NCBI GenBank assembly: GCA_934278005.1
Contig: CAKQWG010000015.1
Coordinates: 1-28,752, forward strand
Direction of reading: 5' to 3'
DNA from: an uncultured Pirellulaceae bacterium
GTDB lineage: Bacteria; Planctomycetota; Planctomycetia; Pirellulales; Pirellulaceae
Length of the DNA stretch: 28,752 nucleotides
Shown: in pieces, positions 1 through 7,156 of the stretch
How the letters are laid out: each line of letters starts with the position of its first letter
How positions within the stretch are numbered: position 1 is the first letter of the stretch
Position numbers and translations under genes: made by a program
Notes under the pieces: generated by a model
Databases searched by the model: none
The model's input: only the letters and a program-made list of their open reading frames with translations
What the model was told of the DNA's origin: nothing

Positions 1-34
1 CGAAGAAGACGAGGACGAAGAACAACAAGAATGA
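1..34 (+). CDS. 3' end of an upstream gene with an acidic C-terminus (partial)
   Basis: Reading from base 2, the codons give EEDEDEEQQE and then a TGA stop at 32-34. The stop overlaps the ATG of the next gene in an ATGA arrangement, which is typical of translationally coupled genes. Only ten codons are visible, so the function cannot be named. The other two frames are also open here, giving basic peptides. The acidic reading is preferred because of the ATGA junction, and because another gene in this window (scpB) also ends in an Asp/Glu tail. Confidence 0.45.
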   Translation, partial: EEDEDEEQQE

Positions 35-579
35 GTGAGCAGCAGATTAATAAGGCTCTTCGCGACCGTGAGAAAGCCGAGTACCGACGCGGAGCGTCGG
101 GCCACACTAACGAACCGGCCCTACTGTGGTCGAGCCTAGATGAGGACAGAGTAACCAGCGTTGCTCTGGGTCACATGCTTAACGAAGTGCTGGCACGGGA
201 GGCATTGCGAGCGGTTTGGCTGCGCGCGGACGATCACGCCCATCTATTGCAACTAATCGCCGCAGAGACTTTGGGCCTAGTGCTGTGGACGGTGCACTCT
301 GAAGCTCAACTGCCACGCATCTGTGAATCGCTGGGCGACGTGCGCGAACGCTCACCGCAAGTGATCTGCGTGGTCTATGCAGAGCAGCTGTACTGGAAGC
401 TGCTGCCAAGCCTATTTGAAGCGGGGGCGCAGCTAGTAGCTGCCGATGTGCCCAGCCTGCAGCGCGGGCTTGAAGGTGTGGTCCGCTCGGCGCCTCGCTC
501 GCAACGTGGCCTGCACCCGCTCACCAGCGGCCTAGCGGAACGTCTCGAACAGTATCTCGCGCCGGCGCCGCACGGCTGA
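31..579 (+). CDS. hypothetical protein, 182 aa
   Basis: I do not recognise this protein. It is soluble, with no signal peptide or membrane segment. The middle (about residues 45-155) alternates hydrophobic strands and helices: LRAVWLRADD, LGLVLWTVHS, PQVICVVYAE and GAQLVAADVP. This order is reminiscent of a Rossmann-like or pseudo-receiver fold, but the usual phospho-acceptor motif is not evident. The ATG at 31 overlaps the upstream stop as ATGA, suggesting coupling to the preceding gene; the Shine-Dalgarno signal is weak. An inverted repeat follows the stop directly. Coding is supported by length, codon pattern and position; any function would be a guess. Confidence 0.7.
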   Translation: MSEQQINKALRDREKAEYRRGASGHTNEPALLWSSLDEDRVTSVALGHMLNEVLAREALRAVWLRADDHAHLLQLIAAETLGLVLWTVHSEAQLPRICESLGDVRERSPQVICVVYAEQLYWKLLPSLFEAGAQLVAADVPSLQRGLEGVVRSAPRSQRGLHPLTSGLAERLEQYLAPAPHG

Positions 580-614
580 TTAGCCGGGTGCCCAAAACGA
601 CAACTCCCGGCTAA
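580..614 (+). terminator. inverted repeat, possible terminator after the first gene
   Basis: TTAGCCGGG (580-588) is matched exactly by CCCGGCTAA (606-614), with a 17-base loop. It begins one base after the stop codon at 577-579. There is no T-tract after the right arm, so it is not a classical intrinsic terminator. It could act as a transcript-end or stability hairpin. Confidence 0.45.
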
Positions 615-726
615 CATAGGTAGATGGCGTCCCGATGAATCATCCGTATTCATCCACGGCAAAATTGATCTGCGGCGGACGCGGGCCACGCAGTGCACCC
701 CTTCCTCTACAAGCTGCCGAACATTG

Positions 727-1806
727 ATGAGCGATTCAAATGAGATTCAGGACAAAATACGCGCCAAGCTGGCCGCCCTGCGCGATCCGGAAACCGGCCG
801 CGAACTGAGTAAATCGAATCAAGTCGAGTCGATCGCGGTCGACGGTGACCAAGTCGCTTGTACCATCCGTCTGACCACTCATAGTTGGCCGATCAAGGAC
901 GAATTTCAGGAGAAGGTCGAAGAGTCCATCCGCAGCGCATTTCCTGCGGCCGGCGCGGTTACCGTCAACATTGAACCTCTCGACCGACCACCCGTGGCTA
1001 TCGGACAGATAGGCTTGCAGGCTCGCAACGTAATCGCGGTCGGTTCAGGCAAGGGAGGCGTAGGCAAGAGCACGATCGCCACTTCCATCGCGCTGAGTCT
1101 GGCCCAGGCGGGCGCTAAAGTCGGCTTGATGGACGCCGACGTGTACGGGCCCAGCGTGCCGCACTTGCTGGGGATATCAGGCCGGCCAGAAGTCGTAAAC
1201 GGCAAGATCCGACCGATCTATTTTGGTCAGATTCCGGTGATGTCGATGGCTTTTTTGATCGAACCCGACCAAGCCGTGATCTGGCGCGGGCCAATGCTCC
1301 ACGGTTCGATATCGCAGTTTCTTAGGGATACCTACTGGGGTCCGCTGGATTACCTGATTATCGACATGCCGCCCGGAACGGGCGATATCGCGCTGACGCT
1401 TTCGCAAATGATTCCGTTGACCGGTGCGGTCGTGGTCTGCACACCCCAACAAGTAGCTTTGCTCGATGCTGTAAAAGCCATCGCTATGTTTCGCAAAGTG
1501 AAGATCCCGGTGCTGGGGATGGTCGAGAACATGAGTGGCTTCGTCTGTCCAGACTGCGGCAAGCGCTACGATATTTTTGGCCGGGGCGGTGCGCGAGAAA
1601 AAGCGGAGGAGATGGATGTGCCTTTCCTGGGAGAAGTGCCGCTCAACATTCAGCTCCGCGAGCAGTCTGACACGGGCAATTTGAGCGACGCGCTGGAAGA
1701 TCCGATCTGCAAGTCAGCGCTCGATAAAATCGTTCGTTCGATGGTCCGGCGGATTGGCCAGCGGGCCGCGGAAGCGCCCACTGGGGCAGCCCTGCCGGTG
1801 CTGTAA
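727..1806 (+). CDS. mrp: Mrp/ApbC family iron-sulfur cluster carrier ATPase
   Basis: Members of this P-loop ATPase family bind and transfer [4Fe-4S] clusters to apo-proteins in the cytoplasm. Residues about 8-85 form a MIP18/DUF59-type domain. The ATPase domain follows with the deviant Walker A motif GKGGVGKS near residue 108, the switch region DADVYGPSVPHLLG, and DMPPGTGD. The CPDC pair in FVCPDCGKRYDIFG is the expected cluster-binding CxxC. The length of 359 residues is normal. The ATG at 727 is preferred over the adjacent TTG at 724. The following gene starts 21 bases downstream and is probably co-transcribed. A cysteine desulfurase lies elsewhere in the window, but no scaffold gene is visible next to either. 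Confidence 0.95.
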   Translation: MSDSNEIQDKIRAKLAALRDPETGRELSKSNQVESIAVDGDQVACTIRLTTHSWPIKDEFQEKVEESIRSAFPAAGAVTVNIEPLDRPPVAIGQIGLQARNVIAVGSGKGGVGKSTIATSIALSLAQAGAKVGLMDADVYGPSVPHLLGISGRPEVVNGKIRPIYFGQIPVMSMAFLIEPDQAVIWRGPMLHGSISQFLRDTYWGPLDYLIIDMPPGTGDIALTLSQMIPLTGAVVVCTPQQVALLDAVKAIAMFRKVKIPVLGMVENMSGFVCPDCGKRYDIFGRGGAREKAEEMDVPFLGEVPLNIQLREQSDTGNLSDALEDPICKSALDKIVRSMVRRIGQRAAEAPTGAALPVL

Positions 1807-1814
1807 AACGCCCA

Positions 1815-1819
1815 AGAGG
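1815..1819 (+). promoter_or_regulatory. ribosome binding site that decides the start of the next gene
   Basis: AGAGG lies eight bases upstream of the ATG at 1828. This favours that ATG over the GTG at 1819, which overlaps the site itself. Confidence 0.5.
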
Positions 1820-1827
1820 TGCTGGAG

Positions 1828-3966
1828 ATGGAGCTAGCCGAACTTTTTGATCAAGTCCTGCGGCAGCTCCACTGGGGACAGGTTCATAGCGGTGCGGATT
1901 CGGTGCATCTCCCCTGCCCCGAGTCCAATCCTGACCATGCGTGCAGTCCTAACTATGAATCCACCGCTGACCATGCGTGCCGTCGTGCCCACGCGTCTCC
2001 TTCCGGCCAGTGCTTGTTGCGCGCCTGCCTTGAGCCCGATGGCTCGGCACAATCTTGTTCAGGCCAGGACTGTCTAGGTCGAGTGTATCTATCTGGCCAA
2101 GGTCGCGCGCACATTGGCGGCTTGGTGCGCGACGGCTGGACACTTCGCAGCCGTTGGCCGCGCGCTTGGTGCCCCTCGATCGATCGCTGGATAGGCCGGC
2201 GACTGGTTTTGGGGCACGCCAGTCTGTTTGCTGCACACACGCGGCTGATCAGCCTGGTCAGCTCGCGGCTGGGACGCCATGGCAGCCTGCAGCCCGATTG
2301 GCCGCACTGGCTCGACGGTGCGTTGCGCTACGCCCAGCGACAGCGGGAACGTTTGTTGATCGTTCCCGAGACCACATTGGCGGCGACGGTCGAGCACTTC
2401 GCGCGCGTCGCGGACTTACCGCGCACCACGCTGCGCTGTTCCGCGCAGTCGGATCCCAGCGAGTGGCTGTGCAGCGGGCTGTCTTCACTTGCATCGCCCG
2501 CCCGCACTGCGACGGGCTGGGAGAGCTGGCCAGGTGAGCCCTTAGAATCCCTGTGGCTTTCGCCGCCTCTTCAAGAGCCCGAGCACAACTTGCAGACGCT
2601 GCCGCTGCAGGATCGTTTGTCGTTGGCATTGGCTGATAGCGTATTGGCGCTGAGCATCCGAGCTGCCGGCAATCTAGAACGACTCGTCGCGCAGCGGTTG
2701 CAAGACTCGCTGTTCCCACCGGGCAGCGTTTTTGTAACGCTCCCTCGCTGTTCCGTAACGCTCCCTGGCTGTGGCGCAACGCAAGGTTCGTCTAGCTGCG
2801 GAGCTCAGGAAAGACCTAGTAAGCCGCCTCGCGACTGGCTTCGGCAAGGGGCTGTCGGATGGGTCGCATCTCAAGCTCGGCCAAGTGCTCGCAGCCCGCT
2901 CAGCCATTGTGCGCCAGTGTGGCCCGACGCTCCGCCGTCGGCAACCAACCACCCTGTGCAACCACCTAAACAATCTACCGCTGTGTCAGTGTGGCCCGAC
3001 GCTCCGCCGTCGGCAACCAACCGCTCTGTGCAACCACCCAACCACTCTGTGCAACCACCTAAACAATCTACCGCTGTGTCAGTGTGGCCCGACGCTCCGC
3101 CGTCGGCAACCAACCGCCCTGTGCAACCACCCAACCACTCTGTGCAACCACCTAAACAATCTACCGCTGTGTCAGTGTGGCCCGACGCTCCGCCGTCGGC
3201 AACCAACCGCCCTGTGCAACCAACCAACCACCCTGTGCAACCACCCAAACAATCTACCGCTGCGCCAGTGTGGCCCGACGCTCCGCCGTCGGCAACCGAC
3301 CAGCCTGTGCAACCGCTGTGGCAGTTAACTTGTCCACTGCCAGCGCATTGGCGGCAGCTAGCAGCAGACGACGCCTGGCCCTATTTGGTTCACTGCACGC
3401 GCGGCACGGTGGGGCCATTTCCCGAAGAAAGTCTGGAGAGTTTCCGTGAGCGAGTGTGGCTGCGGGGAGACGCTGTTGCTCTGCAGCCGCTGGAGACGCT
3501 GGCCCGCATTTGTCGAGAGCGGCGACTGCGTTCAACGTGTGGCATCACGCGTACCGCCACTCCCTGCGTGAGCTTCTCTGCAGTACCGCTCGTACCGCTG
3601 CTGCGCCGCAGGACCTTTCAAGCTCACCTCGGCCGCTGGGATTGGGAGCCATATGGGCTGCTGATTTGCCTTCAGCCATTGATCGACGCGGGAGCCGCGC
3701 CGGTCATCTACGGCAGCCAAGCTGAGTTCCTCAAGCTTCCTACCGAAAAGCAACCGCTGTTTCAGCCTGACCACCGCAAGTCTGGGAAATCGCACAAGGC
3801 CGCCTGGACTGAGGAGCGCGAATGGCGCGTACTGCACGATGTCGATCTACGGTCGTTGCCCTTGGACTCGGTGCGCGTGTTTACTCGCACGCGTCGCGAG
3901 GCCGAGCAATTGGCCCAGCATGCGGCGTGGCCCGTCCTTTGGGCGGAGCCCGAAGAGCGCGTGTAG
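1828..3966 (+). CDS. large hypothetical protein with proline-rich tandem repeat linker
   Basis: This is a 712-residue protein of unknown function built in three parts. The N-terminal half (about 1-330) is Cys-rich at residues 30-95, then contains helical stretches such as LLIVPETTLAATVEHFARVA. Residues about 364-498 are a tandem repeat of VWPDAPPSATN plus VQPPKQSTAVS units. The C-terminal 205 residues look like a folded domain: WPYLVHCTRGTVGPFPEE, TPCVSFSAVPL, GRWDWEPYGLLI, APVIYG and AAWTEEREWRVLHDVDLRSL. The WxxExEWR pattern after a CxSFS segment resembles DUF2971-type domains, but this is a loose match by eye. All repeat units are multiples of three bases, so the frame is kept. The gene follows mrp closely. 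Coding is well supported; function is unknown. Confidence 0.75.
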   Translation: MELAELFDQVLRQLHWGQVHSGADSVHLPCPESNPDHACSPNYESTADHACRRAHASPSGQCLLRACLEPDGSAQSCSGQDCLGRVYLSGQGRAHIGGLVRDGWTLRSRWPRAWCPSIDRWIGRRLVLGHASLFAAHTRLISLVSSRLGRHGSLQPDWPHWLDGALRYAQRQRERLLIVPETTLAATVEHFARVADLPRTTLRCSAQSDPSEWLCSGLSSLASPARTATGWESWPGEPLESLWLSPPLQEPEHNLQTLPLQDRLSLALADSVLALSIRAAGNLERLVAQRLQDSLFPPGSVFVTLPRCSVTLPGCGATQGSSSCGAQERPSKPPRDWLRQGAVGWVASQARPSARSPLSHCAPVWPDAPPSATNHPVQPPKQSTAVSVWPDAPPSATNRSVQPPNHSVQPPKQSTAVSVWPDAPPSATNRPVQPPNHSVQPPKQSTAVSVWPDAPPSATNRPVQPTNHPVQPPKQSTAAPVWPDAPPSATDQPVQPLWQLTCPLPAHWRQLAADDAWPYLVHCTRGTVGPFPEESLESFRERVWLRGDAVALQPLETLARICRERRLRSTCGITRTATPCVSFSAVPLVPLLRRRTFQAHLGRWDWEPYGLLICLQPLIDAGAAPVIYGSQAEFLKLPTEKQPLFQPDHRKSGKSHKAAWTEEREWRVLHDVDLRSLPLDSVRVFTRTRREAEQLAQHAAWPVLWAEPEERV
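1931..1980 (+). repeat. 36-bp direct repeat inside the hypothetical gene
   Basis: CTGACCATGCGTGC occurs at 1931-1944 and again at 1967-1980. A degenerate intermediate copy at about 1949 suggests an 18-bp sub-period. It encodes the repeated DHAC residues. Confidence 0.55.
2734..2770 (+). repeat. 21-bp direct repeat inside the hypothetical gene
   Basis: GTAACGCTCCCT begins at 2734 and GTAACGCTCCCT begins again at 2755, a period of 21 bases that keeps the reading frame. Confidence 0.55.
2917..3321 (+). repeat. nested 72/93-bp tandem repeat encoding a Pro-rich linker
   Basis: The unit beginning GTGTGGCCCGACGCTCCGCC starts at 2917, 2989, 3082, 3175 and 3268. The first unit is 72 bp, the next three are 93 bp and the last is partial. 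The 93-bp units differ from the 72-bp unit by an extra 21 bp, encoding NHSVQPP or a variant, so a 21-bp repeat is nested in the larger one. Copies are nearly identical at the DNA level, which suggests recent expansion or continuing copy-number change. All lengths are divisible by three. Confidence 0.95.
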
Positions 3967-4064
3967 GTGCTAGATCCTAACGAGCGAATTTCGATTACAA
4001 TTAGCCGTAGTTCGCCTGTCATTTGACGTCGACCCTCCGACCCACCTAATGTTTTTCCCACCTT

Positions 4065-4069
4065 GAGGA
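4065..4069 (+). promoter_or_regulatory. ribosome binding site of the DUF1080 gene
   Basis: GAGGA sits eight bases before the ATG at 4078. This rules against the upstream in-frame TTG at 4063, which precedes the site. Confidence 0.6.
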
Positions 4070-4077
4070 ACCCCAGT

Positions 4078-5385
4078 ATGTTACGAACCTGTTTCGCCCT
4101 TTCGGCAATTTGCCTCGCACTCGCTATCGCTAGCCATCAGGCTACGGCTCAGGATAGAGCGCGCGCCACACCAGACGGCTTTACTGCGCTGTTCAACGGA
4201 AAGGATTTCGACGGTTGGCACGGCCGGCCTCACTTGGATCCTCGCCAATGGGAAGCGACCGCACAAGACAAGAAGGATGAGTGGCAGAAGGAAGTCCAGC
4301 AGCACTGGTCGATCAAGGACGGCGTCATCGTCAACGATGGCCACGGGGCCTATTTGTCGACCGATAAAGAATATGGGGACATCGAGCTGCTGATCGATTA
4401 CAAGACGGTTGCCAAGGCAGATAGCGGAATCTATTTGCGCGGCACGCCGCAGGTCCAGATCTGGGACACCACCGAAGAAGCCAAATTCTCGTTGGGTGCC
4501 AACAAAGGTAGCGGCGCGCTATGGAATAACAGCCCCGGCGCGGCGGGCAAAGACCCGTTGGTCTTGGCCGACAAACCCTTTGGCGAGTGGAATTCGCTGC
4601 GCATTGTACAAGTCGGCGCGCGGACGAGCGTCTGGCTCAACGACAAGCAAGTCGTCGACTTTGCAATCATGGAGAACTACTTCGATCGCGAATCACCACT
4701 GTTTGCCAAAGGGGTAATCCAACTGCAAACTCACGGCGGCGAAATCCAGTGGCGCAACTTGTTCGTGCGCGAGATCCCCACCGAAGAAGCCAACAACTGG
4801 CTGCGTGAAAATGACAAAGCCGAGTACACGTCGCTGTTCAATGGAAAAGACCTGAGCGGTTGGAAGGGTGCCACCGGCAATTACGAAATCGTCGAAGGAG
4901 CCATTCGTTGCAAACAAGGTCATGGCGGTGTGCTCCACACCAGCGAGGAATATGGCGATTTCACTGCCCGAATGGAGATCTTCATTCCTGCCGGCGGCAA
5001 CAACGGTTTAGCTATCCGCTATCCAGGCGAAGGCGATACGGCCTATGTCGGCATGTGCGAACTACAAGTGCTCGACAACGACGCTGAGAAATACGCGAAG
5101 CTCGATCCACGCCAGTATCACGGTTCCGCCTATGGTATGCTGGCTGCCAAGCGTGGTTATCTACGGCCGACAGGCGAGTGGAACTACCAGACGGTGACCG
5201 TTAAGGGTTCGACGATTCGAGTCGAACTCAACGGCAGTGTGATTCTCAATGGCGACTTGAGCAAAGTCACCGAGTTCATGGCCAATAGCCCACATCCAGG
5301 CAAGGATCGCACGAAAGGCTACTTCGGTTTCGCTGGGCACAGCGACCCGGTTCGCTTCCGGGCTATAGAGATTCGCAGCGAGTAG
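4078..5385 (+). CDS. exported protein with two DUF1080 (3-keto-disaccharide hydrolase-like) domains
   Basis: The DUF1080 family has a concanavalin-like beta-sandwich and includes 3-keto-disaccharide hydrolases; it is strongly expanded in planctomycetes. The first 25 residues form a signal peptide: MLRT, a hydrophobic core, and a probable cleavage site after ATAQ. Domain one (about 35-235) starts with FTALFNGKDFDGWHG and includes DSGIYLRGTPQVQIWD. Domain two (about 249-433) starts with YTSLFNGKDLSGWKG and includes NNGLAIRYPGEGD and CELQVLDND. Both contain the G-[IL]-x-[IL]-R segment usual for the family. A role in periplasmic or surface carbohydrate breakdown is likely; the substrate cannot be read from the sequence. 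The gene stands alone between a + strand gene and a - strand group. Confidence 0.9.
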   Translation: MLRTCFALSAICLALAIASHQATAQDRARATPDGFTALFNGKDFDGWHGRPHLDPRQWEATAQDKKDEWQKEVQQHWSIKDGVIVNDGHGAYLSTDKEYGDIELLIDYKTVAKADSGIYLRGTPQVQIWDTTEEAKFSLGANKGSGALWNNSPGAAGKDPLVLADKPFGEWNSLRIVQVGARTSVWLNDKQVVDFAIMENYFDRESPLFAKGVIQLQTHGGEIQWRNLFVREIPTEEANNWLRENDKAEYTSLFNGKDLSGWKGATGNYEIVEGAIRCKQGHGGVLHTSEEYGDFTARMEIFIPAGGNNGLAIRYPGEGDTAYVGMCELQVLDNDAEKYAKLDPRQYHGSAYGMLAAKRGYLRPTGEWNYQTVTVKGSTIRVELNGSVILNGDLSKVTEFMANSPHPGKDRTKGYFGFAGHSDPVRFRAIEIRSE

Positions 5386-5439
5386 CACTCGCTCGCTGTC
5401 ACAGGCCTACCCTCGCCTGGGACTTGAACTTGAACTTGG

Positions 5440-5465
5440 TCCTCGCCCTGATCCTAGGGCGAGGA
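5440..5465. terminator. perfect inverted repeat between convergent genes
   Basis: TCCTCGCCCT (5440-5449) pairs exactly with AGGGCGAGGA (5456-5465) around a six-base loop. It lies between the end of the DUF1080 gene and the end of the small - strand ORF, so it may terminate transcription from both sides. No T-tract is present on either strand. Confidence 0.5.
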
Positions 5466-5503
5466 TGAGCGAATGGGCGACGAAGCGCGTGAGCCACGCG
5501 ATG

Positions 5504-5596
5504 CTAGCGTCGATCGGTGGCTACGATTTGGCCGACGATGATCCAGACGCCCACGAAGAATGCACCGAGCATTGCGTGAAACCATTCAAGTGACAT
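5504..5596 (-). CDS. 30-residue single-span membrane peptide
   Basis: A complete ORF runs from ATG (5596-5594) to TAG (5506-5504). The product begins MSLEWFHAMLGAFF, continues with a hydrophobic stretch VGVWIIVGQIV and ends ATDRR. This is one short transmembrane helix with tryptophans near the ends and a basic C-terminus, the layout of known small membrane proteins that join larger complexes. It lies about 280 bases downstream of hemA on the same strand and upstream of a hairpin. The Shine-Dalgarno signal is weak (GCAGG at 11-15 bases before the ATG). I recognise no family. The composition argues for coding, but chance cannot be excluded for so short an ORF. Confidence 0.5.
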   Translation of the reverse strand: MSLEWFHAMLGAFFVGVWIIVGQIVATDRR

Positions 5597-5875
5597 ATTC
5601 GATTGCCTGCGCTTAGTAGAAAACAACTTGTCGCGTCGTCCTTGCGCAAACCCATGTGGATTCCGATCCTGAATCCAGCTCTACGATACGTATTGAGTGT
5701 AGGAAAGAAAACCTTTTTTGGCTCGTATTATTTCGCCGAAAGAACTCAGACAGCGGCAGAAATATTTTTTGGGCCTGAGTCACAGCTATTACTGCCCGAG
5801 CCTACGCAGTCGGCAGAGTTTAGCTGGTCGTCAGCGTCGCGTCCGATGGCCAAGCCCACAGGCCCAGCCGCCGGA
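5597..5875. other. non-coding gap between the small ORF and hemA
   Basis: About 280 bases with T-rich and A-rich patches around 5700-5780. A 97-residue + strand ORF crossing it has no recognisable content and overlaps the 3' end of hemA antisense, so it is not called. No clear promoter or RNA gene was seen. Confidence 0.4.
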
Positions 5876-7156
5876 TCAGTCGTTGATCTGGAATAGCCGC
5901 CGCAGGGCATCGACCATCGTCGCATGATGCGAGCTGTCGGTATTCTCACGCAGGGCTGTCAGAGGCGGGTGGAGTATTTTATTAACCAAGCGGCCGAAGG
6001 CTACGTCGATGTCCTTGATCGTTTGCGGATCGACGCCGCGGGCTTCAAGTTTGTTGACTAAGCGGCGAAATTCGTCTGCCTTAACCCCTTCAGCTTGTTC
6101 GCGCAATTTCTTTATCGTAGGCGCCGAACTGCGATAGACACTCTCGCCGAGGAACTTGCGAATCTCGCTATCGACGATCTGCTCGGCCTTGGGCCACTCG
6201 TGCTGGCGAGCTTGGATATTGCGGTCGCAGACTTGCTGCAGATCATCCACCGAATACAGATACACATCCGATAAGTCAGCGATGGAGCGTTGAAAGTCTC
6301 GCGGTACCGCCAAGTCGAGAATCAACACCGCGCGACTGCCGCGTTTGCTGCGAATGGCCTTGAACCGCTCAAGCGTCATGATTGGCTCGCTAGAGCTGGT
6401 CGTGGAGACGACCAGGTCCGACTCGGCCAGACATTCATCGAGCTCTTCCCAGGGTCTAGCCTCCGCCTTGAACTGCTTGGCTAAATCGGCAGCTCGCTCT
6501 GGATTGCGGTTGACGATTCGCACCGACTTGGCTCCCGCATCGATGAGATAGCGCAGGGTCTCCATGCCCATGTCACCGGCACCGATCAGCAAAATCCGTT
6601 TGTCATCGAAACGTTCGAAAAAGCTGGCCGCGATTTCGCTCACTGCCACGCTCGGAACACTGATTCGACGGCGATGAATCTGAGTCTCATTGGCCACGCG
6701 GCGAGCGACTACGGTGGCACGCTGAAAGGCCTGGTGCATAAGAGTACAAGCCGTTTCGCCCTGGCAGGCCAATTCGTAGGCTGTTTTGACCTGCGACAGA
6801 ATTTGAGCTTCACCGACGATCATGCTATCTAGGCTCGCGGCCACCATAAACAGATGTTTGAGCGTGTCAGGCCCACTGGCAGAGGTCAGCTGCTGACTCA
6901 CCTCGTCAAACTGCACCGCATGATATCCGGTTACAAAATCGCCCAGAGCGCTTGGGCTGGGCAGGCGTTCCGCGTTAGCGCTGGCACAATACAACTCCAC
7001 GCGATTGCAAGTGCTCAACAGGACGGCTTCGGTCTCGGGAAACCGCATACAGAATTTGCGCAGCGCATCGATGACTTGTTCCGTGGAAAAAGCCAGCTTC
7101 TCGCGGACATCTAAAGGCGCGTGATGGTGGCTCCAGCCTACCATAGACCAGTGCAT
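5876..7156 (-). CDS. hemA: glutamyl-tRNA reductase
   Basis: This enzyme reduces glutamyl-tRNA(Glu) with NADPH to glutamate-1-semialdehyde, the first step of the C5 route to tetrapyrroles. The N-terminal catalytic domain carries MVGWSHHHAPLDVREKLAF and LLSTCNRVELY, with the catalytic cysteine at about residue 50. SLDSMIVGEAQILSQVK follows at about 109-124. The NADPH-binding Rossmann domain has ILLIGAGDMGMETL near 188-201. A helical dimerisation domain ends the 426-residue protein, a normal length. The ATG at 7156 shares its first base with the TGA of the upstream HemX/CcsA-like gene (TGATG), implying coupled translation; a GTG lies one codon upstream, and another ATG lies at 7144. This pairing resembles the hemA-hemX association known in Bacillus. 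Confidence 0.97.
   Translation of the reverse strand: MHWSMVGWSHHHAPLDVREKLAFSTEQVIDALRKFCMRFPETEAVLLSTCNRVELYCASANAERLPSPSALGDFVTGYHAVQFDEVSQQLTSASGPDTLKHLFMVAASLDSMIVGEAQILSQVKTAYELACQGETACTLMHQAFQRATVVARRVANETQIHRRRISVPSVAVSEIAASFFERFDDKRILLIGAGDMGMETLRYLIDAGAKSVRIVNRNPERAADLAKQFKAEARPWEELDECLAESDLVVSTTSSSEPIMTLERFKAIRSKRGSRAVLILDLAVPRDFQRSIADLSDVYLYSVDDLQQVCDRNIQARQHEWPKAEQIVDSEIRKFLGESVYRSSAPTIKKLREQAEGVKADEFRRLVNKLEARGVDPQTIKDIDVAFGRLVNKILHPPLTALRENTDSSHHATMVDALRRLFQIND

Noticed and set aside
2917..3321. Possible CRISPR array
   Set aside because: The units are 72-93 bp, near-identical throughout, with no unique spacers, and they lie within one open reading frame.
2771..3328. Long ORFs in other frames across the Pro-rich repeat
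   Set aside because: A frame-preserving repeat keeps all frames open. The frame joining the flanking folded-looking regions is the 1828-3966 one.
5603..5896. 97-residue + strand ORF
   Set aside because: No recognisable motif, no ribosome binding site, and it overlaps the 3' end of hemA antisense.
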